This document shows positions 1 through 7,284 of a stretch of DNA of 10,363 bases, in pieces. The stretch's first letter is position 1; each line of letters begins with the position of its first letter. This DNA is from Caryophanales bacterium UBA6879 (GTDB taxonomy: Bacteria; Bacillota_I; Bacilli_A; RFN20; CAG-288). Position numbers and translations under genes: made by a program. Below the pieces are notes generated by a model that had not been told where the DNA came from, searched no databases, and saw only the letters and a program-made list of their open reading frames with translations. The stretch lies in the NCBI GenBank assembly GCA_002449135.1, contig DKCH01000041.1, positions 1 through 10,363 of the forward strand, written 5' to 3'.

Positions 1-2400
1 CCAAAAGGTGATCAAGGCGAAACAGGAGCTCAAGGTCCTAAGGGCGATAATGGATTAACAGCTTGGTCTAATACGATCCTTCCATTAGAGTCTGGATATA
101 TTACTCCATCTATTGGTAGTGGTTTAGTTGGTGATAAAGTTGTATTTACTTATCATGGTGATGAAATTATTAACAAATGGTATGTTATTGATAATAATGG
201 AAATCAAGCTGTAGATAGTGATAATGAATTAAATACATTTACTACTACAATTGTAGCAGGTGGTTATGTTGTTAGAGTTGATTTTGCAAATACTATTTTT
301 GTTAACTCTGCTAATGATTTAACAGATGCAGAATATTATTCTGATAGAAAGAATATTTTAAAAATAGCAAATGGTGTTGACTTAACAACTGTTAATACTA
401 TTGGTGATAAAAATGCTGATATTATTATGCAAAGTAATAATACTGAAAAATCTAGTGTTACAATTGCTCCATCTACAATTATTAAAGGTAAAAATGTCTT
501 AATAGATAATTTATCTTTTACAAGTACTATAAATTCACAAATAGATAAATATTTAAATTTCAATATTGAAAATCTAGAAATTAAAAATACTTTATTTAAT
601 GCCACATTTGAAGCTGAAAATGAAATTACAAATTATATTTATTTATCTGGAGAAAGAACTAGAAAAGTTACTTTAGATAATGTTAGTAATAATGAAAGTT
701 GTTTTGATAATGTTAGTAGCTTAATATCCTTAGTTAATGAAGGTAAATTAGAGGAATTTAATATTTTAAATTCAAAATTATATTCCGCCCAAATTTTTGC
801 AATTCAAAGAACCGAAAATAATTTTGTTGCCAATTTAAAAGATAATGAATTTAATTCTTCATCTACACAAGCTCTTATGTTTGCCCAATATAATAAAACT
901 GCTGTTAATGGTACTTTCAATTTAGAAAATAATACATTTATTAATACAAAAAAGAAATTTATTTCTACAATTGAGTTTGGTGCATGGTTTAATGTTAAAA
1001 AAGAACCTATTTCTCTTTGTGATTTTAGTGAATATATAATTAATGTAAAAAATCAAACTGTAAATGGTGAAAAAGTAACTAGTTCTTCTAATTTAAAAGC
1101 TGGAAGTGTTTATGTTAATACTAATAGTGGAAATTATCATTATTCATTTTCTCCATATGTTATTTGTAAGATGATTTATTCTAATGGAGTTACTCATTTA
1201 GGACCTGTTTCAAATAAAGAATATTATCCTACTCAAGTAACTATTGATAATGAAACTATTTCACCTTCAAAAATTGTTAATTTTGATTATACTAAGTTAT
1301 CAATTGGTTATTATAAAGGTAAACCTTATACTAATTTAATTTTAAATGAAAAAGGTAAATATGTAAGTGGCGAAGAAAATAAAAATTTACCTTCATTTAC
1401 TAGTGGTAGTGGTAGTGGTACTACTACAGACCCTATAGTTATTAAAAGCCAATATGAATTTAATAATATTTCTATAATAGAAGGTGTTAGTGATCTATGT
1501 TTTAAATTAGAAGAAAATGTAAATATTAGTATTTCGAAAGATAAAACATTTGTTGATAAATCAAGCAAAATTGCAAATTTAAGCTTAGATTTAAATGGAA
1601 ATACTATTGAATGTTCTTCTACAAATGCTACAAATATTTATGAAAATAAATCTTTAACTCTTTCTAATGGTTCAATTAATTTTACTGGTAGGACTGGTGT
1701 TAATGCTGATTTAGCTGTATTTTCTAAAGGTAAATTAGTCTTGAAGAAAATGAATATAAAAACCACTGGCACCTTTGCTACAATTTCTGCTAATACAAAA
1801 GATGAAAATGAATCATCTAATGGTTTTAATGTATTAATTGAAGATAGTAATATTGAAGCTGCTATATATGGTGTTGCTACTAATGCTTCTATTGCTAAAG
1901 ATATTTACACTGGTAGTTTAACAATTAAAAATTCAAAAATTAAAGTTACTGATAAAGATTCCTGTGCTTTGTTAGTTAATGTTCCATGTAATACAGTTGT
2001 TGAAAATAGTACATTAGAAGGTGGTAGACAAAGTGCTATTGTTAGAGGTGGGGATGTAACTTTTAGAGACTCTACTTTAACCTTAAATGGAACATATGAT
2101 GGTAAAGATTTGTATTTAGATACTAATTGGGGAGCTGGAAATGAAGTACCTACTTCTTGCTTAGTTGTTGGTAATGGAAATAATGGAACTTATTCAAAAT
2201 ATACTCAAACTGTTACTTTAGTTAATACTAAATTAGTAAATAATGGTAAAAGAGCGATTTATATTCGTGGTAATAGTGAATCTATTAAAGCGACTTTAAA
2301 TTATGATTCATTATCAATAGTTAATGATAAGGCTATTACTGATGATGATATTATTAGATTTGCTAATAATGAGTCTTGTGTTTCTATTATTAAAAATTAA
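1..2400 (+). CDS. Collagen-like / beta-helix surface protein, 3' part (5' end outside window)
   Basis: The frame is open from base 1 to the TAA at 2398-2400, giving 799 visible residues; the ATG at 427 is internal, because the same frame continues upstream without a stop. Residues 3-18 are collagen-like Gly-X-Y triplets. Residues about 20-100 (GYITPS..GLVGDKVVFTY..INKWYV) look like a small beta-sandwich of the bacterial-repeat kind. Residues about 140-320 and 470-790 are Asn/Ser/Thr-rich with recurring rung motifs such as VLIEDSNI (611), LTIKNSKI (640), VVENSTL (666), VTFRDSTL (686) and VTLVNTKL (738), spaced in steps of roughly 20-29 residues, plus LDLNGNTI, typical of right-handed beta-helices. 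A SGSGSG linker at 468-473 separates the two parts. No LPXTG motif or C-terminal membrane segment is present, so anchoring must be N-terminal or non-covalent. Any signal peptide lies outside the window. Likely secreted or cell-surface (adhesion or glycan binding); a phage tail-fibre origin is less likely given the housekeeping neighbours. The exact function is unknown. Confidence 0.8.
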   Translation, partial: PKGDQGETGAQGPKGDNGLTAWSNTILPLESGYITPSIGSGLVGDKVVFTYHGDEIINKWYVIDNNGNQAVDSDNELNTFTTTIVAGGYVVRVDFANTIFVNSANDLTDAEYYSDRKNILKIANGVDLTTVNTIGDKNADIIMQSNNTEKSSVTIAPSTIIKGKNVLIDNLSFTSTINSQIDKYLNFNIENLEIKNTLFNATFEAENEITNYIYLSGERTRKVTLDNVSNNESCFDNVSSLISLVNEGKLEEFNILNSKLYSAQIFAIQRTENNFVANLKDNEFNSSSTQALMFAQYNKTAVNGTFNLENNTFINTKKKFISTIEFGAWFNVKKEPISLCDFSEYIINVKNQTVNGEKVTSSSNLKAGSVYVNTNSGNYHYSFSPYVICKMIYSNGVTHLGPVSNKEYYPTQVTIDNETISPSKIVNFDYTKLSIGYYKGKPYTNLILNEKGKYVSGEENKNLPSFTSGSGSGTTTDPIVIKSQYEFNNISIIEGVSDLCFKLEENVNISISKDKTFVDKSSKIANLSLDLNGNTIECSSTNATNIYENKSLTLSNGSINFTGRTGVNADLAVFSKGKLVLKKMNIKTTGTFATISANTKDENESSNGFNVLIEDSNIEAAIYGVATNASIAKDIYTGSLTIKNSKIKVTDKDSCALLVNVPCNTVVENSTLEGGRQSAIVRGGDVTFRDSTLTLNGTYDGKDLYLDTNWGAGNEVPTSCLVVGNGNNGTYSKYTQTVTLVNTKLVNNGKRAIYIRGNSESIKATLNYDSLSIVNDKAITDDDIIRFANNESCVSIIKN
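4..54 (+). repeat. Collagen-like Gly-X-Y tract (visible end)
   Basis: In the reading frame of the surface protein, glycine falls at every third residue (residues 3, 6, 9, 12, 15, 18), with Pro, Lys, Asp, Gln and Glu in the X/Y positions (GDQ-GET-GAQ-GPK-GDN). This is the typical composition of bacterial collagen-like stalks. Only the last five triplets are inside the window; the tract probably extends left of base 1, and its full length cannot be judged. Confidence 0.75.
1402..1419 (+). repeat. Triple AGTGGT hexamer encoding a Ser-Gly linker
   Basis: Three perfect in-frame copies of AGTGGT encode SGSGSG, followed by three Thr codons. The tract separates the first beta-rich part of the surface protein from the second beta-helix region and is best read as a flexible linker. 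Hexamer gain or loss would stay in frame, so it could vary in length between strains without disrupting the protein. Confidence 0.6.
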
Positions 2401-2440
2401 TGTTTATAATTTGAAGTTTTAGCTTGTTAGTGTGATTTTA

Positions 2441-2507
2441 AAAAAGCTGGCAATGAAATCTATAAGAATAATGGTATAAATTCTTCTAGATTTTGTTCCA
2501 GCTTTTT
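2441..2507. terminator. Bidirectional hairpin terminator between convergent genes
   Basis: A long imperfect inverted repeat: AAAAAGCTGG at 2441-2450 is a perfect 10-bp match to CCAGCTTTTT at 2498-2507. After a small internal loop, AAATCTA (2456-2462) pairs with TAGATTT (2487-2493), and AAGAA (2464-2468) pairs with TTCTT (2481-2485), leaving a 12-nt loop. The A-run on one side and T-run on the other give a U-tract to transcripts from either strand. It begins one base beyond the uvrB stop and about 40 bases after the surface-protein stop, so it can end both converging transcripts. The rest of the 108-base gap shows nothing else convincing. Confidence 0.75.
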
Positions 2508-2508
2508 A

Positions 2509-4494
2509 TTAGTTATCTGCTTTTAATTCTAAAATTTCATCTCTAAGTAAAGCAGCTTGTTCAAAATCAAGTTCACTTGCTGCTTTTTTCATGGCTTTTT
2601 CTAATTGAGCAATTAATTTAACTTTTTCACTTCTTGTTAATTTTCCTTGAGGCTTATCAATCTTCTTATTAGTAGATATCATTCTTATAGGTTCTACTAA
2701 AGGTTTTTGAATTGTCTTAGGAATTATATGATGTTCTATATTGTATTTATTTTGAATTTCTCTTCTTCTATTAGTTTCTTTAATTGTTTCATCCATTGAT
2801 TTAGTAATAGAATCAGCATACATTAAGACTAAACCATGATCATTTCTTGCTACTCTACCAACAATTTGAATTAATGAACGAGTGGAACGTAAAAACCCTT
2901 CTTTATCTGCATCTAAAATTGCAATTAAACTTACTTCAGGAATATCAAGTCCTTCTCTTAATAAATTGATACCTACTAAAACTTGGTAATCACCTTTTCT
3001 TAATTTATATATTATTTCAGTTCTTTCCATGGTTTTAATTTCGTGCTGTAAATAAGCGACTTTTAGACCTTTTTGTTTGAAAAAGTCTGTTAAGTTTTCA
3101 GCATCATTAATAGTTAAAGTGCATACTAGTGTTCGTTCGTTTTTTTCTATACGTTTATTAATTTCAGTTAATAAATCATAGACAGGATTGTTTTTGTTTG
3201 ATCTTACTTCAATTTTAGGATCTAGTAAACCAGTAGGTCTAATAATCTGTTCAGCAGAGACACCATGTGCTTCTTTTAATTCCCAGTCACCAGGGGTAGC
3301 GGAAGTACATATCATATGATGGACTTTACTAAAGAATTCATCAAATTTTAAAGGTCTATTATCTAAAGCAGAAGGTAGTCTAAATCCGTAATCTACTAAA
3401 ACTTGTTTTCTTGCTTGATCACCATTATACATTCCAGAAATTTGAGGAATAGTAACATGAGATTCATCTACAAAAATAATATAATCATCACTTAAATAAT
3501 CTAATAAGCAAAAAGGAGGTTCACCTTTTTTTCTATTTTCAATTTGTCGAGAATAATTTTCAATTCCTCTACAAGTGCCAAATTCTTCTAAAGATTCTAA
3601 ATCATGTCTAGTTCTTTGATCTAGTCTTTCAGCTTCTAATAGTTTACCTTGCTCATTAAATTCATGTAATCTTTCTTTTAATTCTTCTTTTATTCTAGGT
3701 ATTGCTTGCTTAATGCGATTATAAGAAGAAGCATGTTCATCAGCAGGGAATACCATACTATATTCTAAGTCTGCTACAAATTCTCCTGTGGTAAGTTTAA
3801 CTTCTTGAATTTCTTCTATTTTAGAATCCAAGTCTAAATAAATTCTTAGACAATTTTCACCTTGATTATAAGGAGCTATTTCTAACATATCTCCTTGTAA
3901 GCGGAAGGTTCCAGGTGTTAAGGACATATTATTTCTTGTATATTGTGCATCAACTAGTCTTGCTTGAATTTCTCTTATATCAATTTTTTCACCACGACGA
4001 AAATCAACTGTTAAATTTGAATATTCATCAGGATCAGTTAAACCAAATATTGAAGCTACTGAAGCGACTACTATTGTATCTTTTCTGGATAAAATTGAAT
4101 TTACTGCTGAAGAACGCATCATTTCGATTTCGTCGTTAATTACGGCTTCTTTTTCTATATATGTATCTGATTTAGGTAAATAAGCTTCTGGACGATAAAA
4201 ATCAAAGTTAGAGATGAAATATTCAACTCTATTGTTTGGAAATAACTCTTTAAATTCTCCATAAAGTTGTGCTGCAAGTGTTTTATTATGAACTAATACT
4301 AAAGCTGGACATTGAGTTTTTTGAATTACATTTGCCATAGTAAAAGTTTTTCCTGTTCCAGTAGCACCTAAAAGAACTTGTACTTTTTTATCATGATTTA
4401 AACCATCAACGAGTTTATCAATAGCTTGTGGTTGATCTCCTTTTGGTGAAAAAGGAGAAACTATTTTAAAAGGAATGTATTCTTTTTCTCTCAT
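2509..4494 (-). CDS. uvrB: Excinuclease ABC subunit B
   Basis: UvrB is the damage-verifying helicase-fold subunit of nucleotide excision repair; it is loaded on DNA by UvrA and then recruits the nuclease UvrC. The 661 residues are full length for the family. Visible motifs are the N-terminal SPKGDQPQAI, Walker A GATGTGKT (43-50), the beta-hairpin region (about 92-107), DESH (343-346), motif V region GINLLREGLDIPEV, motif VI QIVGRVARN (543-551), and the C-terminal UVR domain (about 627-657, LDFEQAALLRDEI) that contacts UvrC. The start ATG overlaps the TGA of the upstream peptidase gene (ATGA), and I see no good Shine-Dalgarno before it, so it probably depends on translational coupling. It is the last gene of the operon, directly before the terminator; uvrA is not in the window. 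The beta-hairpin reads SNFDFYRPEAY instead of the usual SYYDYYQPEAY. Confidence 0.97.
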   Translation of the reverse strand: MREKEYIPFKIVSPFSPKGDQPQAIDKLVDGLNHDKKVQVLLGATGTGKTFTMANVIQKTQCPALVLVHNKTLAAQLYGEFKELFPNNRVEYFISNFDFYRPEAYLPKSDTYIEKEAVINDEIEMMRSSAVNSILSRKDTIVVASVASIFGLTDPDEYSNLTVDFRRGEKIDIREIQARLVDAQYTRNNMSLTPGTFRLQGDMLEIAPYNQGENCLRIYLDLDSKIEEIQEVKLTTGEFVADLEYSMVFPADEHASSYNRIKQAIPRIKEELKERLHEFNEQGKLLEAERLDQRTRHDLESLEEFGTCRGIENYSRQIENRKKGEPPFCLLDYLSDDYIIFVDESHVTIPQISGMYNGDQARKQVLVDYGFRLPSALDNRPLKFDEFFSKVHHMICTSATPGDWELKEAHGVSAEQIIRPTGLLDPKIEVRSNKNNPVYDLLTEINKRIEKNERTLVCTLTINDAENLTDFFKQKGLKVAYLQHEIKTMERTEIIYKLRKGDYQVLVGINLLREGLDIPEVSLIAILDADKEGFLRSTRSLIQIVGRVARNDHGLVLMYADSITKSMDETIKETNRRREIQNKYNIEHHIIPKTIQKPLVEPIRMISTNKKIDKPQGKLTRSEKVKLIAQLEKAMKKAASELDFEQAALLRDEILELKADN

Positions 4495-5969
4495 AAAATT
4501 GATTTATATATATCATTAGCTAAATTGTTATAGCCTAAATTATATTTTTCTAAATTTGCATAATAAAGTCTATATACAGTTTTAGAATCATAGTTGCCAG
4601 TGACATCTATGTTATTATCTTGTTGAAAATGTGTGACTAAATCAGCATAGGTTGTTTCTGTGTAATTTTTTACTCTTAAAATTGCATTTTTTACTTTTTC
4701 TTCTTCTTCATAGGTTAAACGATAGCTATCTTCTAAATAACAATTACTAACAAGATTTGTTCCAAATTTTTCAAAATCATTAATAATATGATCAGGAGTT
4801 ATTCCAACTTTATGAATAGAGTTGCCCTTTGGAGTATAAATTTTTGAGGTAGTTAATCTTAGTGTTCCACCATTTTGCAAGTTAATAATTGATTGTGCAA
4901 TACCTTTACCATATGATTTAGATCCGTAAGTGGTAGCTAAATTGTTTTCTATTAAGGCACTAGTAAAAAGTTCAGTAGCACTAGCTGAACCCCCATTGAT
5001 GATTATTTTAATGTTTTTTATCTTGTCTTTACCAAATTCAGGATCTTGATTTTGATAATATGTTTTAGTAATCTGCTTTTCAGTACCTTCTTGATAAATA
5101 ATTGATCCTTTTGGTAAAAATAAGCAAGCTAAGTCACTAGCTTGAGAAGTAAACCCACCACCATTATTTCTTAAATCAAAAACAAGATTTTCGTATGTCT
5201 TATTTTTAGTTTTCTCTTCTAATATTTTTTTAACAATTATAGCAGGATAGGAAGAATCATTATCACCTAAAAATGATGATATTCTAATACCTAAGGTTTT
5301 ATCATCTTCATAAACTAAACTAGCAGGAATTTTTGAATAATAACTAGCTTCAGCATTGATATCCAAAAAATTATTGTCTCTAATAATTTTGAATGTTACT
5401 TCTTTGTTTTTAGCATTTTCATCAGGATATATTAAATTTGTTAAACTATTTGTAGAGTAGTTTTCAAAGTATTTAAAATCATTTTCATCTTGGAATTTGC
5501 TAGCGATAATTATATCGTTTTCTTTAAAACCAGCTTTTTTAAATGAGCCTTCATAAATATCTTTAATAAGTAAACCACCATAGCTAGTATTATTTATAAA
5601 AGCGGTGTAGTAGTTATAAGTAAATCCGTATGCTCCAGAACCAGAAGTATTTAAATTTTGATCACCATAATTAGAAGTATAAAAAGTATAAGGATCCCCA
5701 TCATTATCTAACATACCATTTATCATTAAAGTATTTAGTTTTTGTTCTAAATCTTCAATATCACCAGCATAAAGCCATTTTTCTACTAAATAATTATAAA
5801 TTTCTGTTACTAAAGGAGAAACGCCTTTGGAGTATATTTGTTTATCATTTTTTTTAGTAAAATGGTACGTTAAAACTCCAGTTAAGCAAGTAGAAATAGC
5901 GGTTAAACCCACCAATGAAATTATTAATAAGTTCTTAGAAACTTGAATCTTTTTATTTAAAATGCCCAT
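4491..5969 (-). CDS. Membrane-anchored S41 (CtpA-type) serine peptidase with peptidoglycan-binding domain
   Basis: The 492-residue protein belongs to the C-terminal processing peptidase family (MEROPS S41). Residues about 13-36 form one hydrophobic segment after a basic N-terminus, a signal anchor placing the rest outside the cell. A DDPYS-like segment (DGDPYTFY, 90-97) precedes a PDZ-like domain (about 113-205). The protease core has DLRNNGGG (265-272) and GGSASATE with the predicted nucleophile Ser330; SYGKG supplies the predicted general base Lys355. The 25-residue Ser-Lys spacing equals that of E. coli Prc (Ser430/Lys455). Residues about 425-470 (FQQDNNIDVTGNYDSKT) resemble a PG_binding_1 domain, suggesting action at the cell wall. 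The start ATG shares one base with the preceding stop (TAATG), and the TGA overlaps the uvrB start. No separate Shine-Dalgarno is seen. It corresponds in type and neighbourhood to Bacillus CtpB; the natural substrate cannot be inferred. Confidence 0.92.
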   Translation of the reverse strand: MGILNKKIQVSKNLLIISLVGLTAISTCLTGVLTYHFTKKNDKQIYSKGVSPLVTEIYNYLVEKWLYAGDIEDLEQKLNTLMINGMLDNDGDPYTFYTSNYGDQNLNTSGSGAYGFTYNYYTAFINNTSYGGLLIKDIYEGSFKKAGFKENDIIIASKFQDENDFKYFENYSTNSLTNLIYPDENAKNKEVTFKIIRDNNFLDINAEASYYSKIPASLVYEDDKTLGIRISSFLGDNDSSYPAIIVKKILEEKTKNKTYENLVFDLRNNGGGFTSQASDLACLFLPKGSIIYQEGTEKQITKTYYQNQDPEFGKDKIKNIKIIINGGSASATELFTSALIENNLATTYGSKSYGKGIAQSIINLQNGGTLRLTTSKIYTPKGNSIHKVGITPDHIINDFEKFGTNLVSNCYLEDSYRLTYEEEEKVKNAILRVKNYTETTYADLVTHFQQDNNIDVTGNYDSKTVYRLYYANLEKYNLGYNNLANDIYKSIL

Positions 5970-6259
5970 TATAGTAAAATGATGTCTTTAATTTTAAAGA
6001 CAATAGTATATGGAATTTTATTTTCTTGTTTAAAAGTTAAAGTTAGTCTCATGTTATTAACTTCAGCTTTTAAGAGTACGCTATGTTCTAAATTATTATT
6101 TTTTAAACTAGAAATATCTTCATTAGCTTCAATTTTGAATGATATTTTCTTTTTAAAAAACAGAATTTTTTTGATAAAAGTTAATGTGATACTATTTGAG
6201 TTTAATTTAATTTCTTCAATTTCTTTTTCTAAATATTCTTGTAGTTTAGTTAGTTCCAT
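5969..6259 (-). CDS. Small protein of unknown function (96 aa)
   Basis: I do not recognise this family. The gene is probably real: it starts 2 bases after the YitT-family stop, has the best-placed Shine-Dalgarno of the operon (AAGGAGT, 5 bases from ATG if counted from AGGAG), and its TAA shares a base with the start of the peptidase gene. The N-terminal 20 residues (LQEYLEKEIEEIKLN) look like an acidic amphipathic helix. The rest alternates polar and hydrophobic residues in short strands (SITLTFI, KKISFKIEA, NMRLTLTFK, YTIVFKIKDI) with high Lys content, suggesting a small alpha-beta or mostly beta cytoplasmic domain. There is no signal peptide, transmembrane helix, cysteine or metal motif. 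Its position between two membrane-protein genes would allow a supporting role to either, but nothing in the sequence proves it. Confidence 0.7.
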   Translation of the reverse strand: MELTKLQEYLEKEIEEIKLNSNSITLTFIKKILFFKKKISFKIEANEDISSLKNNNLEHSVLLKAEVNNMRLTLTFKQENKIPYTIVFKIKDIILL

Positions 6260-6261
6260 AA

Positions 6262-7284
6262 TTACTCCTTATTATTATTTTCTTGCTTTGGTGTTTTTAT
6301 TGAGATTCTTTTAAAACCATAACCATTGATTTCACTTGCTTGGCAAATAGTCATAAAAGCATGAGGATCAATTTTATAGACTAAATTTTGCAAGTTATCA
6401 TACTCTTCATAGTTGAAGGCTACTTGAATCATAGTTTTATCTTTGTTTGTATAACCTCCTAAACATTTTACTAGTGTTGTGCCTCGAGGTAAATAGTTTA
6501 TAATTTGATTATTTATTTCTTGATATTTATCAGAGATGATAAAGGCCATAAATGATTTAGAAGAAGTTATGTAGGTTTTATCAACTAAGGCGGCCATCAT
6601 ATAAGCGGAAATAATACCTACTAAGATAGTAGCTAAATCATTAGAGACAAAGCAATTAGCTAAAATAATTAAAAAATCAATAATGAAAGTAGTAATACTA
6701 GCTTTAATATGAAATTTCTTAGCAGCAAAAAGACCAAGACAATCAACACCACCAGTAGAGCCACCACCAGCAAATGTAATACCAACACCAACACCAACTA
6801 ATCCACCACCAACTATGGTGGCAATCATGAAGGCTAGTGGTTCAGATTGAATAGTGGGATTTAATGTTTGTGCTAAATGCCAATTTAAAGGAACGTTGTC
6901 ATAAATAGCGGTAAATCCATATAAAAATAACGGATAAAAAATAGTTGCAATTAAAGTCTTTAAAGTAAAAGAAGCACCTAAGAGAAAATATCCTAAAAAG
7001 AATAAGGCTAATTGTAAAATAGTAATAGTTAAATTTGTTTGATTTTCGTTTAAATTGAAGGCATTTTTAAAAACAATCCCTATGCCAGAGACACCACCAT
7101 TAACAATATTAAATGGGATTAAAAACCAGACAGAAGATAAAGCTATTAAAGCAGAACCTAAAATAATAAGTAAATAACGATATATTGTTTTCTTTATGTT
7201 TTGTTTTGAAAAGTCATTTTTAATTTCATTTACAGCGTTTTTAAAAGAAAGATGTTCTTTTAAGCCAAGTGAATTTTTATTCAT
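6262..7284 (-). CDS. YitT-family integral membrane protein (DUF161 + DUF2179)
   Basis: The 340 residues match the YitT/YvjA family layout: a basic cytoplasmic N-terminus (about 1-33), around five to six hydrophobic segments (about 34-57, 84-103, 107-127, 149-172, 195-214, 217-236), and a C-terminal soluble DUF2179 domain (about 250-325: LPRGTTLVKCLGGYTNKDKTMIQVAF...IDPHAFMTICQASEINGYGF). Family signatures are FNIVNGGVSGIG after the first membrane segment and the glycine-rich GGGSTGGVDCLG (173-184). The biochemical role of the family is not firmly established; transport is usually assumed from the fold. The start ATG lies inside the last codons of prfB (8-base overlap) and is preceded by a strong Shine-Dalgarno six bases upstream. 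In B. subtilis a member of this family (yvjA) also follows prfB, from memory. Confidence 0.93.
   Translation of the reverse strand: MNKNSLGLKEHLSFKNAVNEIKNDFSKQNIKKTIYRYLLIILGSALIALSSVWFLIPFNIVNGGVSGIGIVFKNAFNLNENQTNLTITILQLALFFLGYFLLGASFTLKTLIATIFYPLFLYGFTAIYDNVPLNWHLAQTLNPTIQSEPLAFMIATIVGGGLVGVGVGITFAGGGSTGGVDCLGLFAAKKFHIKASITTFIIDFLIILANCFVSNDLATILVGIISAYMMAALVDKTYITSSKSFMAFIISDKYQEINNQIINYLPRGTTLVKCLGGYTNKDKTMIQVAFNYEEYDNLQNLVYKIDPHAFMTICQASEINGYGFKRISIKTPKQENNNKE
6264..6270 (-). promoter_or_regulatory. Ribosome binding site of the 96-residue protein
   Basis: On the - strand the sequence reads AAGGAGT, then a short spacer, then ATG at 6259. The AAG and GAG codons of this site are also the last two sense codons (Lys-Glu) of the YitT-family gene. 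The site supports the chosen start and shows how tightly the two genes are packed. Confidence 0.75.

Noticed and set aside
1326..1568. Open frame of 80 codons on the - strand inside the surface-protein gene
   Set aside because: No ribosome binding site or family resemblance; it mirrors the AT-rich coding strand. The same applies to the - frame at 336-605.
1..2400. Possibility that the collagen-like protein is a prophage tail fibre
   Set aside because: No phage structural, lysis or integration genes are visible, and the opposite side is an ordinary housekeeping operon; however, the left flank is not in the window, so this stays open.
2405..2410. TATAAT hexamer just after the surface-protein stop, resembling a -10 box
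   Set aside because: No rightward gene follows, no credible -35 is visible, and such hexamers are expected by chance in DNA this AT-rich.
5979..6314. Open frame of 111 codons on the + strand over the 96-residue gene
   Set aside because: It is antisense to a gene with a strong ribosome binding site and tight spacing to both neighbours; low-complexity Leu/Ser/Phe composition is typical of a shadow frame.
6781..6798. Three tandem copies of ACCAAC inside the YitT-family gene
   Set aside because: It encodes part of the Gly/Val-rich membrane segment (GVGVG) that is normal for the family, so codon and residue bias explain it.
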